From positions 124,001 through 188,000 of the forward strand of contig NCSJ02000034.1 in assembly GCA_002812745.2 (NCBI GenBank): DNA of 64,000 nt, read 5' to 3'. Position 1 is the first letter of the stretch. Every line of letters starts with the position of its first letter. This document shows, piece after piece, positions 53,719-64,000 of the stretch. A model generated the notes under the pieces. That model was not told the DNA's origin, did not search any database, and saw nothing but the letters and a program-made list of their open reading frames with translations. Position numbers and translations under genes: made by a program. The DNA is from Scytalidium lignicola. Its lineage: Eukaryota; Ascomycota; Leotiomycetes.

Positions 53719-55832
53719 TCACCACATAAATCTCTGTACATTCCCCTTCTCCTGCGGCCACTCAAACCCTCGATACAGGAACACATATCCCGTCCCCGCA
53801 TTAATAACAAGGAACCATACGGTTTCGATCAAGAGCTGGTACTTTTGCATTATGCCCCGCAAAAATCCAACGCTCTTGTCCACGACGCCGAGGATTCCTT
53901 GATGATCTTGATCTTGGACGCGTGTAGTTGAGGAGCCCGGTGGAGAATACGGGACATGCAGTCGCCAGATTACCCACGGAATGATGAAGTATCTTGGTTC
54001 CACGAGCGGCGCTGTGATGAGCGAGAGCGCTGTTGAGAGTAGCAGGATGAGCGCAAATGATGTTTTGGGCAGCGAGGATGTGGTTTGATTACTGATCGTC
54101 GTTATCTTTGCAGCTTTGATCGCCGATGCATCTTGCTTTGAGCCTGCGATGGGCTTCTCGGAAGTTGATGTAAATAATGAATTTCCCTCGGATTTTACAG
54201 ATGTATCCCCTCCGAGGCAGCTATATGTCAAGTATCCGCAGATAAGGTAGATCGGTGCCAGGGCATAGCGTATGTATTGATGCCGCAATATTGTGTAACG
54301 GAATATGTAAAAGACGTAGTGTCGGTTGTCTGCTAGAGTAAATGGGTGGATTATGGTATTGTATCTGATGATGCACAAGGTCGCCAATAAGGATATTGTG
54401 ATACAGGCTGTGCATAAAATGAACTTGTAGGTGGGTGAAGATGTTGACTGAGATTCGTGACGGATATACAACATTGTTTGAGTCGTTCGAAGTATGCACT
54501 GTAAAGTCGAAAGAGCGTATGGTACGATTAAAGGAGAAGAGAAGAAGGCAACAAACGGCCATATGTAGAGCATCTGAGGCAAATGAATAGTGGCGACGTG
54601 ATTTGACTTATCCCCTATAAACTATTTAGATAGATGAAGGATGAGGAAAGTCGCTGTACATACCTAGCACTACGCCCCCGTTCCATATGATAAATGCTGC
54701 AAAGGAGATGAGGAGTGAGATATAAGGAACCAATCTCGTAAACACGAGTATTGGATGATAGAGGGCGGCAATTAAGATGCTGATTCCACAGAGGGCAAAA
54801 TCTACAAAAGTTAGAGGGATGAAATATTATTGAACATGATATCCTACCTTCTATACCAGCATCGTTCAATGCTACATTATGGATTTTCCCATTTGAGTAC
54901 TCAGTGAATTTCTCCCCAATGGTCGCTTTCCAAGAGCCTGTCCCCTCCACAGCCCTCACCGTTGTAGAAGATTCAGCGNTTTTGAACTGTCCTCGCAACT
55001 TCGAGTCCACCCAAAAACACAGCAACCCAAAAGATATTGGTCTGTCGCATGGTAAGTGCTAGTAAACCTAGAACAAACAATGCAAAGCTGCTCCCAATAG
55101 TATAACTACTTGGACCATCTCGCTGCAGAAATGATTTATACACTCTCAGCACAACACATGTTGAGAGGATATCTGTATAGTAAAGTCCTGAGAAGAAAAA
55201 CAGGGGCGGGAAAAGAGCTATGTTCGCTGCAGCATAGACATCTGATAATGAACGGTCTCGCCCTGAGGTCCGGGTTATGAGCATTCGACAGTCATTCGCA
55301 TAGAGCATAGTTGCCATTAGGAATATTGTGTTGGTGAGACGCAGACCGGAGACTGAACATGCTCCATTTCCCCAAATCTTTAAGAGGAGGGTCGAGACAC
55401 CATAGCTACGTAGTAATTAGTTCGCCATTCCATAAGTCAAACAACTTTCACCCCCTTCTTTCTGTCTCACTAAGCAACTGAATCAGAAAACATACAGGCC
55501 GGGTGGAGTAGTCAGCTTTGGGTCCCATGTAAAATAATCTCCATTACAATAAGCTTGTGCTTGAGGTATATGAAATATCTCATCCTGTCCTCATTTTAGT
55601 GGCGGGAAAAGGCAATAGGATTTTGCGGAAAAGGAGAGGCACATACGAGATAGGGGATGGGAACAATCTCGTTGACTCGGGTTCGCCAGAACGTAGCCAG
55701 AAGATATACTGCGACATAAAATAACAAACTGGCTGGTTTTTGAGATATCCTGATGACTGAGGGTAAAGTGTCCAATAAGACAGCCACGCCGGTCACATAA
55801 GGGAGCCACGTGACGATGCCTGAGATTTCCAT
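53719..55832 (-). CDS. alg10: Alg10-type dolichyl-phosphate-glucose alpha-1,2-glucosyltransferase
   Basis: ER membrane enzyme that adds the last (third) glucose to the N-glycan lipid precursor before transfer to protein. Five exons: 55647-55832, 55496-55584, 54848-55405, 54664-54801 and 53719-54614. With the N at 54979 discounted they give 621 aa with all phases closing. The catalytic-loop sequence [31 protein letters not shown] is split in feature: [10 protein letters not shown] at exon 2 start, TTPPGLYG across the exon 2-3 junction. [19 protein letters not shown] and [15 protein letters not shown] are family signatures. Many hydrophobic helices fit a multi-span enzyme. Without the [17 protein letters not shown] reads cleanly where a plain translation breaks. 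Confidence 0.92.
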
Positions 55833-56796
55833 GGCTAGAATATTTGGCTGTGAGTATTAATCAAACAGATTCGTCTTCGAGAAGACCGGAAAGCTTATTT
55901 AGCTTTGACTTTTGTGGTGTGACATGGTGTAGATATGTCCGTTGCTAGAACACTGATATTCATCATGAGCATACTCAAAGGTGTTCCTTTTGATAATTTC
56001 GGCTAGCTCTGCTCATTGGCCAGCGGGCTAATCACGGCTCAGATACTGTGTCATTCAGCGTTATGGTATGGACACGCGACAAAATAAACTACATTGAAGT
56101 CTGCTAATAAAACCATAGAATACGTAATATATATAGGGCATCACTACTATGAGTAGGATCTAAACACTACTAGAAGCTTTAGTACTCCCCAAAGACTTAT
56201 TGCATGTTCTGCAGCCCTTTACAGGCTATGTGAGCGCCAGAAGACCTGTAGATGAGCCTAGAACACCTGGAAATTGCGTCCAAGGATCTTTTCATAAGTT
56301 CTGTAAATGCCTTGCACTAACAGAAATGCCAATTGAACATTGACCACAATTTAACTGTTATCCATTTTTTTGCTGTGCTGTGTCATTGCTGTCTGTAATC
56401 CTTAAGTGTGGCCGATGATCGGGAAGAGCTTTGACGCCGTCTTATCGGTCATTCACTGTGAGGAATTTTGCGCTGGAAAATTTATTTATGGTTTAAGTTA
56501 CCTTAATCCGAAAGCAGCACATACGTACCTCGCTAAAGTCTTTGCATCCAATCAGAGGCTGGTTTTCAGATTTCCACTGATCCTGATTGACCCAACTTGC
56601 CCCACCATGTGAAAATGCTCTTTTTCGCCTTCCCGCCCTGTCAAAACCTTTGACGCATCTTTCACCTCCCCGCCACTTCAACAATTGGAATTGCTGCTCT
56701 CTCCCTGCTCTCTCCTTGCTCTATCATTCAAGAAACCATATCTAAATACTCTCCCCAAACCTTACTCTTACGGTGGAAGAGGATACAGTCGCGCGT
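55833..56796. other. Divergent promoter region of alg10 and the CPA1 locus
   Basis: 964 bp. A CATTGG (inverted CCAAT) word occurs near 56014, and pyrimidine-rich sequence at 56680-56760 just before the attenuator uORF probably belongs to the CPA1 leader. No further gene was recognised. Confidence 0.35.
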
Positions 56797-57116
56797 ATGA
56801 CTGGTCGGCAATCAGTCTTCACGTCTCAGGTAGGTACCTCCCGCTCCTCCATCTGCTTTCCTTTTGATGCTTTCGTCATCCCGTCATTCCATGCCAGTCT
56901 CTCAACATCGCGCCTGGACAATGGCATTGAACTTCCTTTGTCCTTTATTGTAGACAGACTTCGGCCTATATCAGGTCTTCTAAATGCTCTTGCTAACATG
57001 TTTCTGCAGGATTACATTTCAGGTATGCTTCAGCTATCCAGCCAGCGAAATTCTTTTCTCACCGCCCCAAACTAACCAATGCGGAAGATCATATCTGGAA
57101 AGCAAACGTAAATTAA
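56797..57116 (+). CDS. Arginine attenuator peptide (AAP) uORF in the CPA1 5' leader
   Basis: A 24-codon spliced uORF in three exons: 56797-56829 (MTGRQSVFTSQ), 57010-57022 (DYIS plus one base) and 57088-57116 (rest, DHIWKANVN, then TAA). Introns have GTAGGT/CAG and GTATGC/AAG ends. The peptide matches the fungal arginine attenuator peptide of Neurospora arg-2 and yeast CPA1, with the same length of about 24 residues. It has the conserved TSQDY core, including the Asp at position 12 known from Neurospora to be essential for control. In those systems, high arginine makes the ribosome stall at the uORF stop, lowering translation of the downstream gene and triggering mRNA decay. The main ATG follows 54 nt after the uORF stop. 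Function here is inferred from the match. Confidence 0.93.
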
Positions 57117-57170
57117 TATCACTGCAATCGCAGACCACATACATTCTCTCGATCAATTAAACGTTGCAAT

Positions 57171-58612
57171 ATGTTTACGCGATTTATAAAACCCGCGGCT
57201 TTCAAGCCGGCAGGCTTTACTATCAATACCCGCATTGCCCAGCAAGTCCGATCTCTAGCTACCGTCGAAGGCAGTGCTGGACGGACCCCACCTGCCCCTC
57301 GCAAGAGGGCAACTCCCGTCTCTCATGACCGAGCTACGCTTACCATTAGAGTATGAGGCATCATTGAATAGAGAGATAGAGTAATGTTGGCTAACACGAC
57401 TGTTTATAGAACGGCCCAATCTTCCATGGCAAATCCTTTGGTGCAAAGTCCAATATTTCTGGCGAGGCGGTTTTCACAACGTCCCTCGTTGGCTATCCTG
57501 AGTCTATGACCGATCCTTCTTATCGTGGACAGATCCTTGTCTTCACTCAACCATTGATCGGAAACTACGGTGTGCCGTCGTCGGCTCGAGATGACCACGG
57601 TCTCTTGAAGTACTTTGAATCCCCGAACATCCAATGCTGCGGAGTAGTTGTTGCCGATTATGCCGAGAAATACAGCCATTGGACTGCTGTGGAGAGTTTG
57701 AGCGATTGGTGTGCTCGTGAAGGCATCCCCGCTATCTCTGGCGTAGATACGCGAGCCATCGTTACGCATCTTCGAGAGCAGGGTTCATCCTTAGCCAGAA
57801 TCACCATTGGAGAGGAGTATGATGCAGACCAAGATGAAGCGTTTGTTGATCCTGAACAGATCAACTTGGTTAAGAAGGTCAGCACCAAAGCGCCATTCCA
57901 CGTCAGTTCCCATAACGGAGATATGCACGTTGCTGTCATCGATTGCGGTGTGAAGGAAAATATTCTTAGGAGTTTGGTTGGCCGTGGAGCCAGTGTCACA
58001 GTCTTTCCATATGACTTCCCCATCCACAAGGTTGCTCATCACTTCGATGGCGTCTTTATCTCAAATGGCCCTGGTGATCCAACGCACTGTCAAGAGACTG
58101 TTTACCATCTAGCACGATTGATGGAGTCATCACAGGTTCCTATTATGGGTATCTGTCTTGGTCATCAATTGCTAGCCCTTGCTACTGGAGCTCGTACCAT
58201 TAAGTTGAAATACGGCAACAGAGCCCACAACATCCCAGCCCTAGACTTGACCACTGGACAATGTCACATCACTAGTCAAAACCATGGATATGCTGTCGAT
58301 ACTACAACACTCCCTTCCGACTTCAAGGAGTATTTTGTCAACTTAAATGATGGTAGCAATGAGGGAATGATTCACAAGACTCGTCCCATATTCTCCACTC
58401 AATTCCATCCTGAAGCTAAGGGTGGCCCTATGGATTCGTCCTATCTCTTTGACATGTATATCGAAAATGTCCAACGCTACAAGACGAACCAGGCTGTCTA
58501 TCCAGCTGCCAAGGATAACAGACCCAGCCCTCTTCTAGTGGATATCCTTTCCAAGGAGCGTGTTGGTGTTTATCCAGCTCAGCCAGTCGCTGCTGCTGCT
58601 GCGGCTGCATAA
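57171..58612 (+). CDS. cpa1: Carbamoyl-phosphate synthase, arginine-specific, small subunit
   Basis: Glutaminase subunit that supplies ammonia to the large subunit for arginine synthesis. Two exons, 57171-57350 and 57410-58612, give 460 aa. The N-terminus [21 protein letters not shown] is a presequence for mitochondria, as in Neurospora arg-2. The N-terminal CPSase domain contains [20 protein letters not shown]. The class I glutamine amidotransferase domain has nucleophile Cys309 in [15 protein letters not shown] as the oxyanion strand, and the catalytic His/Glu in [11 protein letters not shown]. The Ala-rich tail (AAAAAAA) is unusual but low complexity. It is translated after the arginine attenuator uORF, so arginine feedback at translation is expected. 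Confidence 0.96.
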
Positions 58613-59094
58613 TGTTGATCCTATATTGGGGGTTTCATTTGGCGTTTGGGGACTTTCAAGTTAAGCTATGATTTTTACATCAAAAAACATGAGGATATTT
58701 GGTCCATTTATCTGCTGTTGCTTGAAATATTTTGTGTTTCTGCTAGTGATGTTTTGCTTGCTTCATTCCCTACATACATGACGAGTCTTGAAATAAGAAA
58801 ACAAAATTAAATATGTCTTGATTCATCTTAGAGCTTTTCACCCATTTGTGTTTTTTTGTGTTTTAGTGCTCATTCCTATAGTTCGCTTCTGAATATCATG
58901 AACTATTCACTCGTGCTGTCGTTTTTATGATCTCACGAATTCACTCACTTTACGTCCCATGTTTAACCAGCTGAATTGAAGCCCTTCATAACTCTATCCT
59001 TCTGTATTTTATTCTGTTCTCTCAATCTGAAAAAAGTCCCAAAATAATTTAATCAGTTAACGTCTTTGGTGGCAACTGTCAACATTCACCTAAA
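58613..59094. other. Region between cpa1 and the nicotinamide riboside kinase gene
   Basis: 482 bp, T-rich, no recognisable gene, tRNA or repeat. It includes the cpa1 3' region and the promoter of the next gene. Confidence 0.4.
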
Positions 59095-60555
59095 ATGGGC
59101 AACAATTCACAAGACTTGGCAAAGGTGTTGACTATAGGCATCTCAGGATGCTCATCCAGTGGCAAAACGACCCTAACCCAACTACTCAATGAGATATTCT
59201 CTGATATCAGTTTCATCACTCCACGACCTTCTACGAACTATAACTCTAATGGCTCGGAAGAAAAGAAGAAGGAACTCAAATTATCTTCTTCCGGTAATAG
59301 CGAGCTTGATGACGAGGAAGCAGAGATTGGGGGATCCCTAAAATTTCAAGAAACGGAACTAAACAACGGCGAAAACAACATTACCATGAAAACCGTCGTA
59401 ATCCATCAAGATTCATTCTTTGTTCCAAAACCAGAATGTCCGAACGTCACATTTGAACTTCTGGGCGATGATCAAGCATACCTTTTGCTTTCTGAGACGG
59501 AAAGATCTCCAGAGATCTCCAGGAACAGTCCTAGCAGTATTCAAAGACTGGATGAGATAGGCATCCACGAACAGAAGGCAAAATCCACACATAAGATACT
59601 AGAGATAGATATCGAATATGGAAAAACATACCAGTTAAACAACAACATCTCCAAGAGTTCCCGTGACAAACCGTGCAAGAAACAGCAGCAAACTTATTCA
59701 GAATCTCAACACCTAACTACATCTTTTATCACCAGTCCTAACACCGACTGTATCTCAGCCTTAGACATGATCTCTTTCCGGAAAACTATTAGCTTGGCAT
59801 TAGAGACTGGTTCCGTTCCCCCAGCCTCAACTTTTCCATCTCCTAGACTCGGTTCTCCGACAATAGCATGGATCAATACTCTAAAGACGGATTATAAACT
59901 TCTCATCCAAAAACAACGAATGCGCGTTAGTGATTGGGTATCTAGTCTCTCTCCTACAATCACTCTTCCTCAAACTTTATGCTTTATCGAAGGTTTCCTC
60001 CTCTATTTGCCATACATCCAAGTACCACCCGGGACCGAGATCAACGGCAATATAAAAGAGCAATATGCCGCTGCGAGAGAGGTTTTTGATATGATTGACC
60101 TAAAGTTGTTTCTACAGATCGAAAGAAATGAAGCGAAGGCACGACGGTTTCGTAGACCAGAGTACTGCGATCCTTCAGTTGGAGGGACGCGGAAGGTTGG
60201 ACAGTTATGGAAAACGGAAGGATATTTCGAGTCAGTCGTGTGGAAGGAACATCTTGATAATCTCAACAGATTACGCAGTGAAGAGGGTCCCAGCTGGAGG
60301 TTTCTATGCTGGAGGAGCGAGAGGTGGGAAGGGTGCTCGGAAAGGAGAAAAGATGAGAATTTGGAGAGTTTCACCCCGCAACAGCAGCATGCTATGACGG
60401 TTGAGGAGGTAGTCGAATCTGCAGTTGGTCTGATTCTACATTACTTGGAGCGGAGTACTATTGGTGTGACTAATGAGGGTTACGTTCAGCAAAATGGAGC
60501 TAGGAATAGGGAGGTTATTGGTAGGAGGGATATTGTGTGCCTTGGCAAGAATTGA
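59095..60555 (+). CDS. nrk1: Nicotinamide riboside kinase (Nrk1-type) with long insertions
   Basis: Phosphorylates nicotinamide riboside to NMN in the NAD+ salvage pathway. Intronless, 486 aa. Walker A GCSSSGKT is at residues 18-25. The substrate/metal region is IHQDSFFVP (about 102-110) and DCISALDMISFRKTI fits the family's helix after the DWD-type loop. CFIEGFLLYLP is the Walker-B-like strand of the family. The C-terminal half carries KLFLQIERNEAKARRFRRPEY, the lid region. Yeast Nrk1 is only about 240 aa. Here two Ser/Asn/Glu-rich insertions (about residues 45-95 and 130-220) and a C-terminal extension account for the difference. These look disordered and may be regulatory. Start codon context is ordinary. 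Confidence 0.82.
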   Translation: MGNNSQDLAKVLTIGISGCSSSGKTTLTQLLNEIFSDISFITPRPSTNYNSNGSEEKKKELKLSSSGNSELDDEEAEIGGSLKFQETELNNGENNITMKTVVIHQDSFFVPKPECPNVTFELLGDDQAYLLLSETERSPEISRNSPSSIQRLDEIGIHEQKAKSTHKILEIDIEYGKTYQLNNNISKSSRDKPCKKQQQTYSESQHLTTSFITSPNTDCISALDMISFRKTISLALETGSVPPASTFPSPRLGSPTIAWINTLKTDYKLLIQKQRMRVSDWVSSLSPTITLPQTLCFIEGFLLYLPYIQVPPGTEINGNIKEQYAAAREVFDMIDLKLFLQIERNEAKARRFRRPEYCDPSVGGTRKVGQLWKTEGYFESVVWKEHLDNLNRLRSEEGPSWRFLCWRSERWEGCSERRKDENLESFTPQQQHAMTVEEVVESAVGLILHYLERSTIGVTNEGYVQQNGARNREVIGRRDIVCLGKN

Positions 60556-60860
60556 ACAGGATTGTGGTATTGGATTTCATTGATCTGCTTTAGTTTTTAC
60601 GATGATTTTGGCGTCCAAAAGCTTGTTCCCTTGGAGATTGCAACTAGCAAAACAGTTTTCATTCTTGAACAGATTAAAAAAAGTAAAGACTTTTTAATAC
60701 AGGGTTACAAATGACTACAATTAAACCATCCTTGTATATAGCGCCTCTCCCTCTACCTGCCATTTCCTTACCTAGCCTTAAAATAAAAACTACACAAGAT
60801 CCACCCGTTATTTCATTCCTGAATCCGTTGGGTTACCTCTTCTTCTCAGAAAGAATTGAT
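60556..60860. other. Convergent 3' region, no gene seen
   Basis: About 300 bp between the convergent riboside kinase gene and the membrane-protein gene at 60861. T/A-rich; nothing recognised. Confidence 0.4.
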
Positions 60861-62218
60861 TCATCTAACTGAACGATCCTCCTGACTTCGACTTCGAGAA
60901 CTGGAGGTAGGAGGATTAGGACTTCTCTCAGATCGGGATGCAGGGGTATCATGAATTGCACCAGGTCTAGGAGGCAGCGCAGGACTACGGCTCCTAGACC
61001 TAGCTTCTTTGACATCTTCACCAGCGCTAAGCCTTGAATCATCATCGTGCTCAATAGTCCTGCCTTCATTATTCATCGATTTCTCACGCTCAAGTCGAAC
61101 TTCCCGACCACGTTTATGGCAATACCAGAAGACGAATAGTAGTACTGTCAATGAGTTAGATCAGAATTAAGAGATAGTAAATTCAGAGCAGCAGAGAAGT
61201 AGGAGATAGAATAAAACTTACCGAAAAGAGCTAAGCTTAACAATACATTTGTACCCATAAAAGCAGGCCACCGTAGTTTGAGGGCATTCAGAATCGTTTT
61301 TAAGAGTGACACCACCGCTCCTGGTTTGCCAACTAAGTCTCTTAATGAATTTTGTTTCCAAACTTTCTTTGCCGCACCTTTTAACCCCGCACTTGTACTT
61401 GCACTTGCGAAAGCTGGTGCCTCCGCAGCAATAGCTAGTGCTTCAGGTGCTAAGTTGCTTGTTAGCTTGCCTGGCAGCTGTGCGATTAACTTTTTCATAA
61501 AGCCAGGAAGTGATTCGTATGATTTTGTCAATGTGGAATTGGATGTGTCAAGAAGATGGACTAGATCATCGTAGGCTGTTGGGACCCCGTTTATCAGATC
61601 CTTCAGGATCACAGTGAACTTTTGGACCAACTCCTGCGATTCTTCAGATAAGCTAAAGGCGCGGTTGNTCACTGCGTGAAGATTAAGTTCTTCGAGGACT
61701 CGTCGCATATCCTCTTCTTCTTTGTCGGCTTCAGCCGGGGGGATTTCTAGTCTTGGTTCGAGATCTCCAGTTTTGTCCTTAAATCTTTTGTTAGATATGC
61801 CAATGAAATCGCAGGAGCGTAGTAGATAATAGCTTACTTTCTTACCGAAATGAGTTGTCAAAAATGAAAACCTATTTGCCTTCTTTGGTTCTTTATCATT
61901 TTCTTTCTCCTTCTCTTTGCCCTTGCCCTTCACCTTCTCCTCTTCCGAAGTAGATTCTCTAACAGCTACTTCTACCTCACTATCAGTTGCCTCACGAGTT
62001 ACCGTTAATTTACTCGGACGAATGGGAAGAGGTGGCGGCGTTCCTTCTTCTGAAACGATTCTTTCAAGAAAATTCTCATCATCTGCGGTGAGAACTGGGA
62101 CTTGAACATGAGACTTAGTTCCAGAAGCTGGAGGTGAAGATGCTTGACGTTGATCAGGCTCCATAGCTTTCTCCTCTTTATGCTTTTTAAACTTCTTATA
62201 TGCGAAGTATTCCAACAT
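60861..62218 (-). CDS. Conserved fungal membrane protein of unknown function
   Basis: Three exons: 61838-62218, 61222-61777 and 60861-61144. They total 407 codons (406 aa) with all phases closing. The first intron is 60 nt (GTAAGC donor, TCTAAC branch, AAG acceptor) and could also be read through in frame. I do not recognise the family. Layout: a basic N-terminus (MLEYFAYKKFKKHKEEKAM), then a Lys/Glu/Ser-rich linker. An alpha-helical central region follows (DDLVHLLDTSNSTLTKSYE, LPGFMKKLIAQLPGKL). There is one strong transmembrane segment (about GTNVLLSLALFGVLLLFVFWYC, split by the last intron) followed by CHKRGREVR, so the basic side probably faces the cytosol. The tail is Arg/Ser/Pro-rich. 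The N at 61668 stays in frame and looks like a true ambiguous base. Confidence 0.65.
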
Positions 62219-62521
62219 CTTTGCGATATTGTTTAATGGGCTTCACTAGTAATATAAATAACGTAGAAAGACTTCAACAAACAGGGAAATTGATCTTAGG
62301 ACGAAGGACATATCGGCCTTGCCTGATTAGTCGCTCATGTCTCACACGTCATAAGTGGCTGATCCTGCCTCTCTAGACCGCTTTTCCTATCAGACGAAAG
62401 TATTGAGGCAACGACCGATAAGATAGTCTCCCTGCTATGGCATCCCAACATTTCTAGAAAATTTGGATAGGGAGAGGTGGATGCATTAGGTGAGGTGATG
62501 TAGATGATAGTACTGTGAACA
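62219..62521. other. Divergent promoter region of the membrane-protein gene and the WD40 gene
   Basis: About 300 bp between divergent starts. No distinctive element was recognised. Confidence 0.4.
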
Positions 62522-63691
62522 ATGGCTTTTCCTTCTAGGCCTGTGACACAATTGCTTGGTTCCAATGGTATATACTTCTTTCCAAAATTATTTACTCTTT
62601 TTAAAACCTTGAAAGATCAGCAATTGAGATGATTCATTGGCTGACACAATCCTCATGCTCTAGGCCCAGTGCACGCTCTCTGTTACTCCTCCACGCCTTC
62701 AACCTACATCCTAACTGGCTCAGCGGATCGCACAATTAGACTGTACAATCCTAATCGCCAACCCGCCTCTTCAACTAGCCCTCTGGCTCCGAAGCCAACA
62801 CAGCTAATCCAGAGTTATTCGGCGCATGGCTACTCAGTGTTAGATATTTCCGTCGCGTATGACAATGCCACCTTTGCCTCTTGTGGCGGTGATCGCAATG
62901 TTTTCCTCTGGAATGTCGCAACTGCGCAAACGATATGCCGCTTCGGCGCAACCAGCAATCAAGGCCACACAGCGCGCGTAAATACCGTCTCTTTCGGGGG
63001 TGCAGGAGATAGTGTCCTTGTTAGCGGGAGCTTCGATGCCAGGGTTAGAATATGGGATGTTAAGAGTCGCAGTGGAAATCCTGTGATGGTGTTAGATGAT
63101 GCGGGGGATTCTGTGAGTTGCGTTCTAGTCGGCGGAGGTGGAGAACGAAAAGGGGCAATTGGAGAGTATGAGATTGTTGCCGGAAGTGTGGATGGAAGGG
63201 TTAGGTACTACGATATTCGGATGGGAAAGTTGGAGACAGATGTCATCGGTGCTAGTGTTACTAGCCTTGCAAGAACAAGAGATGGGAAAGGAGTGCTTGT
63301 TGGTGCACTTGATTCAACGATCAGGCTAATGGATAGGGATAGTGGAGGATTATTAAGGGCCTACAAGGCTGATGAACCGAACAAATTTAAGAATGATGAG
63401 TTTAGGTTAAGGAGCTGTTTTGGAGGTAATGAAAAATGGGTTCTTTCAGGAAATGAGGATGTTAAAGGCAATGATGGGGAAGTTGTGGTATGGGATACTC
63501 TAACGGGCAATATCATAGAACGAATCCCCATCCTTGGATCGACCGATTCTAAGAAGAAGAAAATTGGAAGCGACGGGAGAGAACAAGAGAACAAAGTTGT
63601 TATTAGTTGTCTAGCTTGGAAAGAAGACGGCAGAGGCGATCAATGGTGCTGTGCAGGAACAGATGGCATAGTTACGGTCTTCGGGCCATAA
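62522..63691 (+). CDS. WD40-repeat protein, WDR83/MORG1 type
   Basis: Exon 1 is 62522-62567 (15 codons plus one base) and exon 2 is 62664-63691, giving 357 aa. The intron has a GTATAT donor and CTAG acceptor. Seven WD-like blades are visible: YILTGSADRTIRLYNP, SVLDISVAYDNATFASCGGDRNVFLWNVA, VSGSFDARVRIWDVK, VAGSVDGRVRYYDIR and GALDSTIRLMDRDSGG among them. The missing Met start and the first blade (PVTQLLGSNGPVHALCYS) are restored by the short first exon. The overall length and the block GGDRNVFLWNVATAQTICRF match WDR83/MORG1, a scaffold of MAPK and spliceosomal complexes. The molecular role in fungi is less known. Assignment is by sequence memory. Confidence 0.85.
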
Positions 63692-64000
63692 CTGAGTTAA
63701 CTTGAAATACGTCTTTATCGATTATCAAAGTCAGAGCTTGTTAGTGTGTTCGAAGGACTACATTCTAGAGTGCCTCCGTCCTCTAGCTAGACCAGCTTAA
63801 AATTTTGATCCAAGGTCCTGAACAATTGACGAAGATATAAACTAGTCTGATTTTGAGTCTCGGCTTGATCGAGCTATCCTTCTCGGAGATGGTAAGTTCC
63901 TCTTTGTGAAAATACCTGTTACCAAACTCCCTTCATAAGAGTTTCTAAATATCTAATCTAATATCAAACATAGCAGACTTGGATTATTGAGCTCTTAATC
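63692..64000. other. Right edge, no gene seen
   Basis: AT-rich 3' flank of the WD40 gene. No frame, repeat or RNA gene was recognised before the window ends. Confidence 0.4.

Noticed and set aside
58640..59090. Possible C/D-box snoRNA (a GTGATGT word and a CTGA word)
   Set aside because: Boxes are imperfect and no terminal stem or guide could be identified.

Overview
This is a nuclear contig fragment from a filamentous ascomycete (Pezizomycotina). The evidence is short spliceosomal introns (about 46-110 nt) with CTAAC/CTGAC-type branch points, moderate GC content, about 29 protein-coding loci in 64 kb, and a canonical arginine attenuator peptide upstream of the CPA1-type gene. Several gene models resemble Leotiomycetes (Botrytis/Sclerotinia relatives), but that placement is from memory and not proven here. 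Almost every locus is an ordinary conserved housekeeping gene. No secondary-metabolite cluster, CRISPR array, intact transposon or virus was seen.

Layout. 1-674: 3' part of an unrecognised gene. 675-2474: AT-rich gap with a tRNA-Gly(UCC)-like gene carrying two insertions and several inverted-repeat elements. 2475-2763: tiny spliced gene for a hydrophobic protein with an N-myristoylation-like start. 3132-6008: XPF/Rad1 nuclease, with an apparent frameshift. 6452: small hydrophilic protein. 7413-8555: Yhm2-type mitochondrial carrier. 9476-10079: RidA-family protein. 10710-13178: Pmt4-type O-mannosyltransferase. 14210-15329: homoserine kinase. 15798-16205: KHES-repeat membrane protein. 17163-18331: ERp38-type disulfide isomerase. 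18567-18957: HSBP1-like coiled coil in three short exons. 19287-21884: Dsc1/Tul1 RING E3. 22169-25335: DNA ligase IV. 25711-26759: Ram2 prenyltransferase alpha. 27667-29354: mevalonate kinase. 30483-31737: IDH1. 32209-35000: ClC channel. 35441-38171: beta-mannosidase. 39422-40482: TPR/Sel1-like protein. 40986-42387: Utp16/Bud21-like. 42764-43810: epsilon-COP. 44196-46540: glutamate-cysteine ligase. 48435-49049: NADPH-dependent FMN reductase. 50625-53063: Rsm22. 53719-55832: Alg10. 56797-58612: arginine attenuator peptide plus carbamoyl-phosphate synthase small subunit. 59095-60555: nicotinamide riboside kinase. 60861-62218: unrecognised membrane protein. 62522-63691: WDR83/MORG1-type WD40 protein.

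Themes. ER glycosylation and quality control are well represented (Pmt4, Alg10, ERp38 and Dsc1). So are mitochondrial metabolism (IDH1, Yhm2, RidA, Rsm22 and Cpa1), amino-acid and isoprenoid supply (Thr1, Cpa1, Erg12 and Ram2), glutathione synthesis and DNA repair (Rad1 and ligase IV). Neighbours are not a functional cluster.

Assembly quality matters for reading this window. Ten isolated N characters occur. At five of the six that fall in coding exons (12376, 22676, 22833, 43705, 54979) the N behaves as an extra base: leaving it out of the count keeps the reading frame of a conserved protein and gives whole-codon gene totals. Simple ORF calls through pmt4, lig4, epsilon-COP and alg10 are therefore misleading. 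All exon boundaries below were worked out by hand from splice signals, phase arithmetic and family knowledge; no alignment or RNA evidence was available.
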